DNA from: QVMG01 sp032073245
Lineage (GTDB): Bacteria; Bacteroidota; Bacteroidia; Bacteroidales; Tannerellaceae
Assembly: GCA_032073245.1 (NCBI GenBank)
Contig: DAMANX010000008.1
Location: forward strand, 1 to 64,000
Direction of reading: 5' to 3'
Length of the DNA stretch: 64,000 nucleotides
The position numbers were made by a program, and so were the translations under genes. Below the pieces are notes generated by a model. The model had not been told where the DNA came from. It worked only from the letters and a program-made list of their open reading frames with translations, and searched no databases. Positions within the stretch are counted from its first letter, which is position 1; each line of letters starts with the position of its first letter. Below, in pieces: positions 1-9,200 of this stretch.

Positions 1-1167
1 AATAGAATCATCTATCTTTATGGGACGTAAGTGAACACTGAATATTTCTTTACGCTCATTTAAGTCAGGAAGTTCAACGTGAATTTGCCGGTCAAAACGT
101 CCAGCACGAAGTAAAGCCTTATCTAATATATCAGCACGGTTAGTAGCAGCCAAAATAATAACACCGCTATTGGAACCGAATCCATCCATTTCAGTTAATA
201 ACTGATTCAATGTGTTTTCACGTTCATCGTTGCTATTCATATTAGCATTTTTACCACGGGCACGGCCTACAGCGTCAATTTCATCGATGAACACGATACA
301 AGGTGACTTTTCTTTGGCCTGACGGAATAAGTCACGTACACGTGAAGCACCTACTCCCACAAACATTTCTACGAAGTCGGAACCTGACAATGAGAAAAAA
401 GGAACGTTCGCTTCTCCCGCTACAGCTTTAGCCAATAATGTTTTACCTGTTCCGGGAGGGCCTACTAGAAGTGCTCCTTTGGGTATTTTACCTCCAAGTT
501 CTGTATATTTCTCAGGACTTTTAAGGAAAGATACAATTTCTTCTACCTCTTGTTTCGCTTCTGCCAAACCGGCTACATCTTTAAATGTTACTTTCCGTTC
601 GTTATCTTTATCAAATAATTGTGCTTTTGACTTGCCAACACTGAATACATTACCGGCACCTCCTCCGGCACCTCCTCCCGACATCCTTCTCATCAGGAAT
701 ATCCAGAGAGCAATGATCAGTATAAATGGAAGTAGGCTGAGTAGTGAATTCCATATAGCATTATCCCCTTCTTCAAAACGAATAGAAGCATCAATCTGGT
801 TCTCTGACATGACGCTGTCGTAAAAATCGGCAAACTTGTCAGCAGACGGAACTTTAACATACGCTTTTGGTTCAGTGCCAAGATTAGACGTGTCACCTTT
901 GAAAACAGCGCTAAGCTTATCACTTTTTACAGTTGCTTCTACCAGATTCTTTTTGTTATAGACTACTATCTTTTCAAATACATTTTCCTTTGTTAATTGT
1001 TGGAATTCCGTCCAATTCAACTCCCGGGATGTTGACGAGTCATTAGTCATAAACAAAGCAACAATCCCAATCAAAATCAGCCCATACATCCAATACAGAT
1101 TAAAGCGCCACATCTTGGGTTTGTTGTTCTTTGGAGTTTTATTTGGTATGTCGTTTTTGTTTTCCAT
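1..1167 (-). CDS. ftsH: ATP-dependent zinc metalloprotease FtsH (partial, C-terminus outside window)
   Basis: Membrane-anchored AAA+ protease that degrades unneeded or misfolded membrane and cytosolic proteins. Read on the minus strand from the ATG at 1165-1167, 389 codons are open without interruption to the window edge. Membrane segment 1 is at about residues 26-40, the periplasmic domain follows, and segment 2 is at about 143-160 before a Gly-rich linker (GGGAGGGG). Walker A GPPGTGKT is at about 235-242, Walker B VFIDEIDA at about 291-298, and the second region of homology ends in RAGRFDRQ near 353-360. The HEXGH zinc site and C-terminal peptidase domain lie beyond base 1, so peptidase activity cannot be checked here. 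The gene follows rsfS by 30 bp on the same strand, probably in one transcript. Confidence 0.97.
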   Translation of the reverse strand, partial: MENKNDIPNKTPKNNKPKMWRFNLYWMYGLILIGIVALFMTNDSSTSRELNWTEFQQLTKENVFEKIVVYNKKNLVEATVKSDKLSAVFKGDTSNLGTEPKAYVKVPSADKFADFYDSVMSENQIDASIRFEEGDNAIWNSLLSLLPFILIIALWIFLMRRMSGGGAGGGAGNVFSVGKSKAQLFDKDNERKVTFKDVAGLAEAKQEVEEIVSFLKSPEKYTELGGKIPKGALLVGPPGTGKTLLAKAVAGEANVPFFSLSGSDFVEMFVGVGASRVRDLFRQAKEKSPCIVFIDEIDAVGRARGKNANMNSNDERENTLNQLLTEMDGFGSNSGVIILAATNRADILDKALLRAGRFDRQIHVELPDLNERKEIFSVHLRPIKIDDSI

Positions 1168-1197
1168 AAATGATATTTCTATTTTTATTGTAATTGC

Positions 1198-1557
1198 TTA
1201 AACCATATCAGGGATATGGTTTATCACTGCATCTGCCCAAAGGTTGTCCAGGTTGTAAAAGGTACGCTGTTCGGGCGTGAAAATGTGTACAAGAACCGTG
1301 CCATAATCCATGCCTATCCACAATGCTGTTTGATTTCCATCTATAGACAGCGGTTTTTCATTTGCTTCTTTACGTGCAAACTCCCAAACCGAATCAGATA
1401 ACGCGGATACTTGTGTGGGGGTGTTTCCTTCGCAGATAACCATATACTGACAAATAGCGCCGGAAAATTGAGTTAAATCTACAGTTACAATGTTTTTACC
1501 TTTTTTTTCTTGTAGCCCAGCTACAATTGTATTTACTAATGTTTTTGTTTGATCCAT
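1198..1557 (-). CDS. rsfS: Ribosomal silencing factor RsfS (Iojap/DUF143 family)
   Basis: A 119-residue protein of the RsfS/Iojap family, which binds ribosomal protein uL14 and blocks joining of the 30S and 50S subunits during starvation. The family fold is visible: an N-terminal helix (DQTKTLVNTIVAGLQEKKG), the strand IVTVDLTQF, the core VICEGNTPTQVSALSDSV, and the typical W-x-G-M-D-Y-G-x-V-L-V-H-I-F segment near residues 80-93. The length is normal for the family. It starts at the ATG at 1555-1557, with a TATATTTG -7 box about 35 bp upstream on the minus strand. ftsH follows 30 bp downstream, the order commonly seen in Bacteroidetes, so the two are probably co-transcribed. Confidence 0.95.
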   Translation of the reverse strand: MDQTKTLVNTIVAGLQEKKGKNIVTVDLTQFSGAICQYMVICEGNTPTQVSALSDSVWEFARKEANEKPLSIDGNQTALWIGMDYGTVLVHIFTPEQRTFYNLDNLWADAVINHIPDMV

Positions 1558-1589
1558 GTATTATTTTAATCACTATTATTTCGAAGATG

Positions 1590-1597
1590 CAAATATA
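1590..1597 (-). promoter_or_regulatory. -7 box of rsfS-ftsH promoter
   Basis: On the minus strand this reads TATATTTG, a full match to the Bacteroidetes -7 consensus TAnnTTTG. It lies 33 bp before the rsfS start codon. No good -33 TTTG is visible at the usual spacing. Confidence 0.6.
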
Positions 1598-1708
1598 GTT
1601 TTAAATTTTTGTATCGTTTGCTTTTACACGCATAATAATGTTTAAGCTTTACTCATAAAACAAGCGGTTGGAAGGAATGTTTATTTGATAGAAAAAAAGA
1701 GTTGTTAT

Positions 1709-1739
1709 TTTGTGACTTCTCAAAAAGTATATATATTTG
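1709..1739 (+). promoter_or_regulatory. Promoter of tRNA-Gln
   Basis: TTTG (1709-1712), a 19-bp spacer and TATATTTG (1732-1739) match the Bacteroidetes housekeeping promoter (TTTG-N19-21-TAnnTTTG) at both boxes. The tRNA 5' end lies about 43 bp downstream. This is the best two-box promoter in the window. Confidence 0.8.
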
Positions 1740-1782
1740 CAGCCGAAAATAGAAAGACATTCTTTCTGAGATTCTGAAACAT

Positions 1783-1853
1783 TGTTCTATGGTGTAATGG
1801 TAACACGTCAGATTCTGGTCCTGAAATTCCAGGTTCGAGCCCTGGTAGAACAA
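1783..1853 (+). tRNA. tRNA-Gln (anticodon CTG)
   Basis: Full cloverleaf: acceptor TGTTCTA (1783-1789) pairs with TAGAACA (1846-1852), with discriminator A1853. The D-arm is 1792-1806, the anticodon arm 1808-1824 with loop TTCTGGT and anticodon CTG at 1815-1817, and the T-arm CCAGG-TTCGAGC-CCTGG 1829-1845. CCA is not encoded. The innermost pair of the anticodon stem is an A-C mismatch (A1812, C1820), which is unusual but does not disturb the other arms. A strong promoter lies upstream and a 19-bp stem terminator follows. Confidence 0.93.
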
Positions 1854-1867
1854 CAAATGATTTCGAA

Positions 1868-1911
1868 ATAAACAAGGTGTAAAACTAATAAAAGTTTTAC
1901 ACCTTGTTTAT
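1868..1911 (+). terminator. Terminator after tRNA-Gln
   Basis: A perfect 19-bp inverted repeat (1868-1886 and 1893-1911) with a 6-base loop starts 14 bp after the tRNA and is followed by a T/A-rich tail. Placement and shape fit a factor-independent terminator. Confidence 0.8.
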
Positions 1912-2043
1912 TTATTTAAAACTCTTCAATTCTTTAGCTTATATCTAAATCACTTGATAATTAACAATATAATATTTTAGAGGGCATACAATTATAATTT
2001 TGAACCTTGTTATACGTTTCAATATAAATTTAGATGTATTGCT

Positions 2044-2367
2044 ATGGATGAAATTTATGATATATTAAGCAGTAAAAATAAACTCCGTATTACTAAACTT
2101 GTAATCAATAATTTTACAAACTCATGGGATGAAGAACTTAGTATAGATATGTATATATGGACTGAAAACTATGGAGATAAAAAATTACATTTTTCAGAAG
2201 TAACCTATATGGAAATAGATCGTGACCGTTATTACAATAGTGAATTTACTTCAATTCAAATTTTTGGTTGTACTGAATTACAATGGGAGAGGGTTGATTA
2301 CCATGTTACTGTTCTGGAAGATTCAATGTCATTCTACTGTAAAAGTATTCATATTGAAAGTTTATAG
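2044..2367 (+). CDS. Small protein of unknown function (107 aa)
   Basis: I do not recognise this protein. It starts at the ATG at 2044 (MDEIYDILSSKNKLRITKL) and is rich in aromatic and acidic residues, with alternating strand-like segments (ELSIDMYIWTEN, LHFSEVTYMEID, WERVDYHVTVLEDSMSFYC) that suggest a small beta-rich cytosolic fold. There is no signal peptide or membrane segment. It stands alone between the tRNA-Gln terminator and the convergent TerC gene, and the DNA is clearly more AT-rich than the flanking genes. Small, acidic, beta-rich orphan proteins next to tRNA genes are often remnants of mobile DNA or stray immunity proteins, but nothing here proves that. Confidence 0.55.
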   Translation: MDEIYDILSSKNKLRITKLVINNFTNSWDEELSIDMYIWTENYGDKKLHFSEVTYMEIDRDRYYNSEFTSIQIFGCTELQWERVDYHVTVLEDSMSFYCKSIHIESL

Positions 2368-2406
2368 ATTGGGGCTAATCTTCCAGTCAGCTACTCTATT
2401 TCACAT

Positions 2407-3237
2407 TTATGGTTGATTCTTTTTTATTTTCGAATCATATAATTTTACCGGTTTGGATTTCTTGCTTAGCCTCATGTTGAGCATTTCAACCAATAAGGAG
2501 AATGCAATAGCGAAATAGATATATCCTTTGGGTATTTCTCCTACTTCAGTACCCAGTACAGACAGATGGGAAAGATGAGCCGCTTCTACTATTAATGTCA
2601 CTCCGATAAGAATAAGGAATGAAAGTGCTAACATCTGAATAGTAGGATGTTGATTTACGAAATTGCTGATCGGTCCGGAAAAGAAGAGCATTAACATGAC
2701 AGCGATGACAATTGCTGTAATCATTATTGTCATGGCACCTCCATAACCAAATTCTTTGAAGCTTACCATACCTACGGCAGTCAATACGCTGTCAAAAGAG
2801 AAAATGATATCCAGGGCTACTATCTGGGCTATAATTCCCCAGAAGTTTTTATGTTTAGATTTTGTTTCATCGGCTTCACTGGCACCTTCCAGTTTATGAT
2901 GTACTTCCGTCACGCTTTTATAGAGAAGAAATAATCCGCCGAGAAAAATAATAATGCTTTGTCCGGTTACTGCTCCATCAACCCAGGATGTATCAAATGT
3001 AAATAGAGGCTTTGTCAACTGCATTAAAAGAGATATACCGAAAAGCAAGGCAATACGTGCTAACATAGCTAAAGATAGTCCAATTGTACGTGCTTTGGGC
3101 TGCTCCTTTGGAGGCAATTTAGATGTCATGATCGACAGAAATACAATATTGTCTATCCCTAAAACTATTTCAAGGAAAGCCAAAGTAACTAAAGCCAACC
3201 ACGCACTGGGAAGTAAAAATGTATGAAGGATTTCCAT
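2407..3237 (-). CDS. TerC/Alx family integral membrane protein
   Basis: A 276-residue polytopic inner-membrane protein of the TerC family (tellurite resistance C, Alx, YceF-like), thought to move metal ions such as manganese or to load them on exported proteins. Family signatures are visible: the N-terminal LAFLEIVLGIDNIVFLSIM with its membrane-embedded acidic residues, and the second half VALDIIFSFDSVLTAVGM. About seven hydrophobic helices are present, and the C-terminal tail is basic (KLYDSKIKKN). The length is normal for the short TerC class without a CBS domain. It begins 2 bp after the end of the upstream 135-aa gene, so the two are probably co-transcribed. Its substrate cannot be read from the sequence. 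Confidence 0.92.
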   Translation of the reverse strand: MEILHTFLLPSAWLALVTLAFLEIVLGIDNIVFLSIMTSKLPPKEQPKARTIGLSLAMLARIALLFGISLLMQLTKPLFTFDTSWVDGAVTGQSIIIFLGGLFLLYKSVTEVHHKLEGASEADETKSKHKNFWGIIAQIVALDIIFSFDSVLTAVGMVSFKEFGYGGAMTIMITAIVIAVMLMLFFSGPISNFVNQHPTIQMLALSFLILIGVTLIVEAAHLSHLSVLGTEVGEIPKGYIYFAIAFSLLVEMLNMRLSKKSKPVKLYDSKIKKNQP

Positions 3238-3239
3238 CT

Positions 3240-3647
3240 TTACATTATTTTTATATCAATAAAAACTTCTTTCCCTTTTAAAACGTAATAGAGATTTTGA
3301 AAATGATGAACAGAAGATATCCGGACACTTTGCTTACTTTCATTATTTCCCAAATAGAACATACCAGATTCCATAAGCAGAGAAATGGGTATAGGATCGG
3401 AGTCTCCGTCACGGAAAAGATATTCATTTTCACGCAATTTTAAACCGCCTGCTTTGACCAGGATTTCTTCAGTGAGAGGGATAGGGGCAATGTCTTTATA
3501 TTTATGGGTGCCGGCTTCTGTTTCTACCGAATTATCTTTTATCTCATATATTTCCGTATAGGGAAAAGATGAAACATGATATCCAATAGGTAAATGTGAT
3601 AAACATTTTACCATATTCCCTTTTCTTAATTCTCTCATTTCTATCAT
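3240..3647 (-). CDS. Hypothetical protein with phage-type 'ELRxGN' N-terminus (135 aa)
   Basis: The start MRELRKGNMVKC and the middle part (IAPIPLTEEILVKAGGLKLRENEYLF) match a pattern seen in many short proteins of Bacteroidetes phages and prophages, where ELRIGN is followed by an SH3-like strand and a P-I-x-L-T-E-E segment. Its function is unknown. No signal peptide or membrane helix is present. Two ATGs are possible: the first at 3645-3647, or the one three codons later that gives MRELRKGN, the usual family start. It sits directly upstream of the TerC gene (2-bp gap). No other phage gene is nearby, so it is either a domesticated relative or a phage relic. Confidence 0.75.
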   Translation of the reverse strand: MIEMRELRKGNMVKCLSHLPIGYHVSSFPYTEIYEIKDNSVETEAGTHKYKDIAPIPLTEEILVKAGGLKLRENEYLFRDGDSDPIPISLLMESGMFYLGNNESKQSVRISSVHHFQNLYYVLKGKEVFIDIKIM

Positions 3648-3871
3648 GATATGTGCGTTTTTTTATTTTCTTTCATTGAGGGTTGATATAAAAGAAGCAA
3701 AAGCTTCTACGGTAATTATAACATTACTTTAAAACTATTTGTTTACAATATCTTATCCGTATTCAACTTATCTTTAAAGGAAGGTAAATATTTGCCGATA
3801 AGCTAAACCTATACCTATCTGTCAGTGTTTATTTTCTGTACGATTAATTGTTTAATATAAAAACCAAAATT

Positions 3872-4036
3872 ATGGAAGTAGGAAAAGAAATGCCGGGAGT
3901 AATTCCCAATGAGACCCCAAATGAAGTACCGGATCATGCTCCTCTGGATGTACCTAACGAGCATCCCAAAATTTCTCCGAATGAATTACCTGAGGACGAT
4001 CGTGAGCCTGTAGGATTTGTTCCTAAGAATAAATGA
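3872..4036 (+). CDS. Small Pro/Glu/Asn-rich protein with P-N-E repeats (54 aa)
   Basis: The start is the ATG at 3872 (MEVGKEMPGVIPNETPNE); an upstream in-frame ATG at 3848 would add eight residues. The protein has no hydrophobic core: it consists of irregular repeats of P-N-E-x-P, with PNETPNE, VPNEHP and SPNELPED, ending in VPKNK. It should be acidic, extended and disordered. No signal peptide is seen. I cannot assign a function. Codon use looks like real coding sequence and the stop lies 62 bp before the DUF763 gene. It could be a secreted or surface-linked peptide or a cytosolic linker-like protein. Confidence 0.55.
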   Translation: MEVGKEMPGVIPNETPNEVPDHAPLDVPNEHPKISPNELPEDDREPVGFVPKNK

Positions 4037-4087
4037 AAGACTATTTTTTAACGTAGTCTATACTGTACATTAGGTTGCTTTTTCATA

Positions 4088-4095
4088 CTTTCGCA
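4088..4095 (+). promoter_or_regulatory. -7-like box immediately before the DUF763 gene
   Basis: TACTTTCG differs from TAnnTTTG at one base and ends only 3 bp before the ATG at 4099. If used, the message would be almost or completely leaderless. Confidence 0.4.
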
Positions 4096-4098
4096 TAA

Positions 4099-5313
4099 AT
4101 GAAACGAGGAGCAGCTGATTTACCCTTACATTATGGCACTGTACCACCCTGGCTGGCTCAACGGATGAGCTTGTTGGGAGGTGCCATTGTGGAAACAATA
4201 ATAATGGAGTATGGCCGTCCTGCATTATTGCAACGTTTGAGTGATCCTTTTTGGTTTCAATCCCTGGGCTGTGTGCTTGGTATGGATTGGCATTCGTCAG
4301 GTATCACGACGTCTGTAATGAATGCATTGAAAAAGGCGATAAACAAGCGTTCTGCCGAATTGGGGGTGTATGTTTGTGGTGGGCGTGGAAAGTCTTCCAG
4401 ACAAACTCCTATGGAATTACTCGAAATTGCAAATAAAACCGGGTTAAATGGTGATGAACTGGTTCACCATAGTAAACTGTCTGCCAAAGTGGATAACACG
4501 GCAATTCAGGATGGGTTCCAGTTGTATTTGCATTCTTTTGTAGTTACAACGGATGGTGATTGGGCTGTTATACAACAAGGTATGAACTCGATGAACCGTA
4601 TGGCTCGTCGCTACCATTGGTTATCTTCTTCTTTAAAATCTTTTATGGAAGAACCTCATACTTCGGTATGTGGAAAAAATCAAGGCCTTATATTAAATCT
4701 TACGGACAAAGGGGCTTCTTCGACTAAAGAGGGTATATTGGAATTAACCAAGGAGTCCCCTGATAAATTGATGTATGAAATTCCACTTATTCTTCCATCT
4801 CATCATGATGTAAGGATTGAAGATGTCAATATGAAAAGATTGGGAGCAGCTTTAGTCCTGGCACATGAAACGAATGTCTCTGATATTGAATCTTTACTTT
4901 TGTTAGAAGGGGTAGGGCCTCGTACGTTGCAATCCCTTACTTTAGTGAGTGAGGTAATTCATGGCACACCTTCCCGGTTTTCAGATCCGGCACGGTTTTC
5001 GTTTGCCCATGGAGGTAAAGATGGGCATCCATTTCCGGTTCCTACTAAAGTCTATGATGAGACTATTGAAGTATTCAATAAAGCCATTCAACAATCTAAA
5101 TTAGGCCAGAGCGATAAGTCATCGGCATTAAAAAATCTTTCCCGTATATCACAGGAAATGGAAAAGAGTTATACTCCTTCCGCCTTTTTTGATGATTTAG
5201 TACAGCATGAACGTGATACTTCTTATAAATATGGAGGTAAAACTGTTTTTGGAGATGCTAAAAAGCCTAAGAAGGGTAAAGGTGATAATCGACAATTGAA
5301 ATTGTGGGAATAA
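4099..5313 (+). CDS. DUF763 domain-containing protein
   Basis: A 404-residue protein of the DUF763 family, found in bacteria and archaea and without a proven biochemical role. The N-terminus MKRGAADLPLHYGTVPPWL and the conserved DWHSSGITTSVMNALKKA and VYVCGGRGKSSRQTP segments are typical. The middle carries LLLLEGVGPRTLQSLTLVSE (about residues 267-286), a helix-hairpin-helix-like motif suggesting nucleic-acid contact. The stretch RFSDPARFSFAHGGKDGHPFPVP is also family-conserved. The C-terminus is basic (DAKKPKKGKGDNRQLKLWE). There are no membrane or signal sequences, so it should be cytosolic. It converges on the DsbA-like gene with a shared hairpin between them. DNA repair has been suggested for the family, but I treat that as open. 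Confidence 0.9.
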   Translation: MKRGAADLPLHYGTVPPWLAQRMSLLGGAIVETIIMEYGRPALLQRLSDPFWFQSLGCVLGMDWHSSGITTSVMNALKKAINKRSAELGVYVCGGRGKSSRQTPMELLEIANKTGLNGDELVHHSKLSAKVDNTAIQDGFQLYLHSFVVTTDGDWAVIQQGMNSMNRMARRYHWLSSSLKSFMEEPHTSVCGKNQGLILNLTDKGASSTKEGILELTKESPDKLMYEIPLILPSHHDVRIEDVNMKRLGAALVLAHETNVSDIESLLLLEGVGPRTLQSLTLVSEVIHGTPSRFSDPARFSFAHGGKDGHPFPVPTKVYDETIEVFNKAIQQSKLGQSDKSSALKNLSRISQEMEKSYTPSAFFDDLVQHERDTSYKYGGKTVFGDAKKPKKGKGDNRQLKLWE

Positions 5314-5316
5314 AAA

Positions 5317-5348
5317 AGCCGAAATCTACAAATGTAGGCATCCCGGCT
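5317..5348. terminator. Shared hairpin terminator between DUF763 and the DsbA-like gene
   Basis: AGCCG (5317-5321) pairs with CGGCT (5344-5348), and an inner CTACA/TGTAG pair lies at 5326-5337. A run of A residues at 5312-5317 becomes a T-tract on the minus strand, so it best serves the minus-strand DsbA-like gene but can act both ways. Confidence 0.65.
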
Positions 5349-5378
5349 CTTGAAAATATATAGGGTTAATAAGAATGT

Positions 5379-5894
5379 TTATTTGATGAATGTTTGCAGA
5401 TAATTGATAAACTGTGGATCCATCCAGTTTCCTTCAAACTTTTCACCATTAATAAAGAACGTAGGTGTGCCTTCTACACCATTCTTAATACCTGATTCGT
5501 AATCTTCTTTTACTTTTTGTACAGATTCATCTTCTCCAAATTCTTTTTCAAATAGAGCAACATCCAATCCTATCTGTTTTGCATATTGTAATAAATGATT
5601 ATCCTGCAGATTTTCCTGTTTCTCGAATAACATATTATGCATTTCCCAAAATTTACCTTGTTTAGCGGCAGTTTCTGCTGCAATTGCAGCATGGATTGCA
5701 TAAGGATGTAACTCTGGAAGAGGAAAATTCCGAAATACGAATTTAAGATTGCTTCCTAATTGTCTTTTTACTTCTCTCAGTATATAATAAGCTTGTTTGC
5801 AATATGGACATTGAAAATCAGCATATTCAATTAACTCAACCGGAGCATTCGGATTACCTTGGATATGATCTTTATCATTGATTTGTATACTCAT
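5379..5894 (-). CDS. DsbA-like thioredoxin-fold oxidoreductase (CPYC), cytosolic
   Basis: A 171-residue thioredoxin-fold protein with the DsbA/Thioredoxin_4 layout. The active site C29-P-Y-C32 sits in ELIEYADFQCPYCKQ, a helical insert spans about residues 55-130 (HAAIAAETAAKQGKFWEMHN), and the cis-proline loop is VEGTPTFFING. It has no signal peptide or lipobox, so it should act in the cytosol, unlike classical DsbA. The same family includes FrnE-like and BdbD-like proteins. Possible roles are thiol oxidation, reduction or isomerisation under stress. It stands alone on the minus strand, facing away from the alpha-2-macroglobulin gene. Confidence 0.88.
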   Translation of the reverse strand: MSIQINDKDHIQGNPNAPVELIEYADFQCPYCKQAYYILREVKRQLGSNLKFVFRNFPLPELHPYAIHAAIAAETAAKQGKFWEMHNMLFEKQENLQDNHLLQYAKQIGLDVALFEKEFGEDESVQKVKEDYESGIKNGVEGTPTFFINGEKFEGNWMDPQFINYLQTFIK

Positions 5895-6203
5895 CTTTTT
5901 ATTTTATTTCTTATTCTTATTGTTAGATTCTCTTTTATGATAATAACAGGGAATACTTATCATTTGTTTTTTAGTTTAATTACTTTTGTCGCTATATTTG
6001 TAAAAGCTTTATTGTTCCTATTCTCATTTAAATTTAACAGCCATGATATTTAGACCGATTCAATAATAGAAGTTACTGTAACCAGACATTCGGTAATCAA
6101 ATTTTCTGCTTCTCTTACTGAATATTGACAGTTTAATCTCCTGAACTATACCGTGTTCCTAAAAAAACACTACCTTTACGGCATAACTTAATGCGTTATT
6201 GTT
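5895..6203. other. Divergent intergenic region with plus-strand -7 boxes
   Basis: This 309-bp gap has no convincing gene. Plus-strand boxes TACTTTTG (5982-5989), TATATTTG (5994-6001) and TACCTTTA (6171-6178) resemble the Bacteroidetes -7 element. The last lies 26 bp before the alpha-2-macroglobulin start and is its likely promoter; the first two could give a longer leader or a short RNA. The minus side, before the DsbA-like gene, is AT-rich without a clear box. Confidence 0.45.
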
Positions 6204-9200
6204 ATGAAAATATTTTCAATTGCCCGTTTTAACAAAGTTCTTATTGCCTTCATAGCCTTGGCATGTTTTGTTTCCTGTAAACAAAAGACCCAGGAAGTTA
6301 TTCCTTCCATAGAATATGCTACGTATGTCAATGCGTACACAGGTGGAATGATTTCTCAATCTTCTTCCATACGGATAGAATTGACCCAGCCTCAACCGGT
6401 AGTGGATCTAAACACGGAAATCTCCGGAAATCCGTTTACTTTTTCACCTTCACTTAAGGGAAAAGCGTATTGGGTAGATAATAAAACAATTGAATTTATG
6501 CCAGAACCGGGGGCATTAAAGCCGGGAACATTGTATAATGCAACATTTCAGCTGAATGAATATGCAACTGTCGACAAAGGGTTAGAGAAATTTGAGTTTT
6601 CTTTCCGTGTGATGGAGCGGAATTTTATGCTGAATATAGAGGCTTTAGATGTACCTGCCTCGGATCCGACTCAAGTCTCTGTGAGAGGAGAGGTGCGTTT
6701 CAGTGATGTAATGGATAGGGAGCTGGTAGAAAAAATGATCACTGCCCGAACAGAAGATAAGCAGGCTATATCGGTAAATCTTGAATCTTCCGAAAATACT
6801 ACAAAATACGCTTTTGTTATCAGTGGGATTAAGAAAGGAAATAAAGAAAATACGCTTCGTATAGATATAAACGGTAAAACAGCAGGTATTGACAAGACAG
6901 TTGAAGAGAAGATTTCAATTCCGGCTAAAGATAGCTTTACCTTTCTTTCTGCACAGCGTATTACTCAACCCGAAAATGGAGTGCAGCTTACGTTCTCAGA
7001 ACCTGTTTCCGATATGCAGGATTTGAATGGTTTAATCCATATCCCGGAGTTAAATAATTATGTATTTCAGGTAAAGGATAATAAAGTAAATGTATACTTT
7101 GAATCTACTCGATATGGGACTATAACAGTGGGGATTGACAAAAGTATACAAAGTATTACTGAAGAAAAATTAGGATCCGATTCTTCGGTTTCTTTTACAC
7201 AGCAAGCTTCTTTTCCAAAGGTTGAAATGTTATCATCCGGAACAATTATTCCCGATTCGAAAAATCTGATCATTCCTTTCCGGGCTGTTAGCCTGTATGC
7301 TGTAGATATTAATATTATTCGCATATTTGAAAGTAATGTATTAATGTTTATGCAGGATAATTCGCTGGAATCTTCCAATGAATTAAGACGCTCCGGTAGA
7401 TTGGTGTATAAGAAGATGTTACGCCTGGATACTGATCCTGAAAGGGATTTGACGCAATGGAATGACTATACGGTTGATCTGACCAAGCTGATCCAACAGG
7501 AGCCTGGCGCATTATACAGGGTCGAGTTATCTTTTAAGCAGGAGTACTCTGCCTATCCTTGTGGAAACGGGGAGGAGAGAAGACAATTTGCTGAATCATC
7601 AAATCAACTCACCAAAGTAGGTTCAGGTGATATGACGGAAGAAGACGAAGCTGTTTGGGATGTTCCTAATTCATATTATAGTTCTTATTATACGGATGTT
7701 GATTGGAATGTATTTGACTGGTCGGAAACAAATAATCCCTGCCATGTCTCTTATTATATGTACTCTTCTGATAAAAAGGCTTCCTGTACAGTATTGGCTT
7801 CTAATCTGGGTATGATCGTAAAACGTAATGCATCTAATAAAATATGGGCTGCCATTACCAATATACTGGATACGAATCCGGTAGCTCAGGCGGATGTAAC
7901 AGCATATAATTTTCAATTGCAACCTATAGGAACTGCAAAAACGGATGCTGATGGTTTTGCGGTTATTGAAACAAAAGGAGGCCAGCCTTTCGTTGTGGTT
8001 GCAAGCCATAACAAGCAAAAGACTTATTTGAAAGTTATAGATGGGGAAGAAAAATCTACAAGCCGTTTTGATGTAGGCGGTAAGGAATTACAAAAAGGAT
8101 TAAAAGGATTTATCTATGGGGAACGGGGTGTTTGGCGCCCGGGCGATACGTTGTATATTTCCTTTATTCTGGAAGATCAGGAAAAGCGAATCCCCGATAA
8201 ACATCCTGTTTCTTTGGAAGTATATAATCCTAGAGGACAATTCTATAGTAAGATTATCTCAACAAATGGATTAAATGGTTTTTATACCTTTAAAGTACCG
8301 ACTCAACCGGATGATCCGACTGGTTTATGGAACGGATATGTAAAAGTTGGAGGTACTTCCTTCCACAAATCTTTTCGGATTGAAACAGTTAAACCCAATC
8401 GTTTAAAGATTAATCTAAAACTTCCCGGAGAATATATAAATGCTAGTCAGGGAAATGTGCCGGTTACATTGTCATCTAATTGGTTGACAGGAGCAAATGC
8501 TAATGGTTTGAAAGTAAAAGTTGAAATGTCTTTATCCAAAGCATCTACACAATTCCCGAACTATAATCAGTATATATTTAATAATCCGGCAACTGAATTT
8601 TCTACAAGTAAGACAGATGTATTTGATGGAGTGCTTGATAATCAGGGAAATGCTAACTTTAACTTAAAGGTGCCTGAAGCAAAAAATGCACCGGGAATGT
8701 TACGGGCTAATATCACCACACGTGTATTTGAACCGGGAGGAGATGCCAGTATTAATACCACAACCATACCTTTTTCTCCTTTTGCATCCTATGTGGGTGT
8801 GAATCTGAATCAACCTAAAGGAAAGTATATTGAAACCGATCAGGATCATGTCTTTGATGTTGTGACTGTAAATGCTGATGGTAAACCTGTTAACCGGTCG
8901 AATCTGGAGTATCGGATTTATCGCGTAGGCTGGAGTTGGTGGTGGGAAAACAGAAATGATTCTTTTGAATCTTATATTAATAATAGTTCCATAACTCCTG
9001 CAGCATCAGGCCAGTTACAAACAGTGAATGGGAAAGCGCAATTCACATTCAGGGTAGATTATCCGTCGTGGGGACGATACCTTGTATATGTAAAGGATAA
9101 AGACAGCAATCATGCTACCGGTGGAACGATTTATATTGACTGGCCGGATTGGCGCGGGCGTTCCAATAAGACTGATCCGAGTGGTGTAACAATGTTGTCT

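Noticed and set aside
1..1167. Broken ftsH with small ORFs on the opposite strand
   Set aside because: The minus-strand frame is open from the ATG at 1167 to the window edge with all expected motifs; the opposite-strand ORFs are shadows.
1783..2367. Genomic island inserted at tRNA-Gln
   Set aside because: No integrase is near, and no repeat of the tRNA 3' end was found before the TerC gene.
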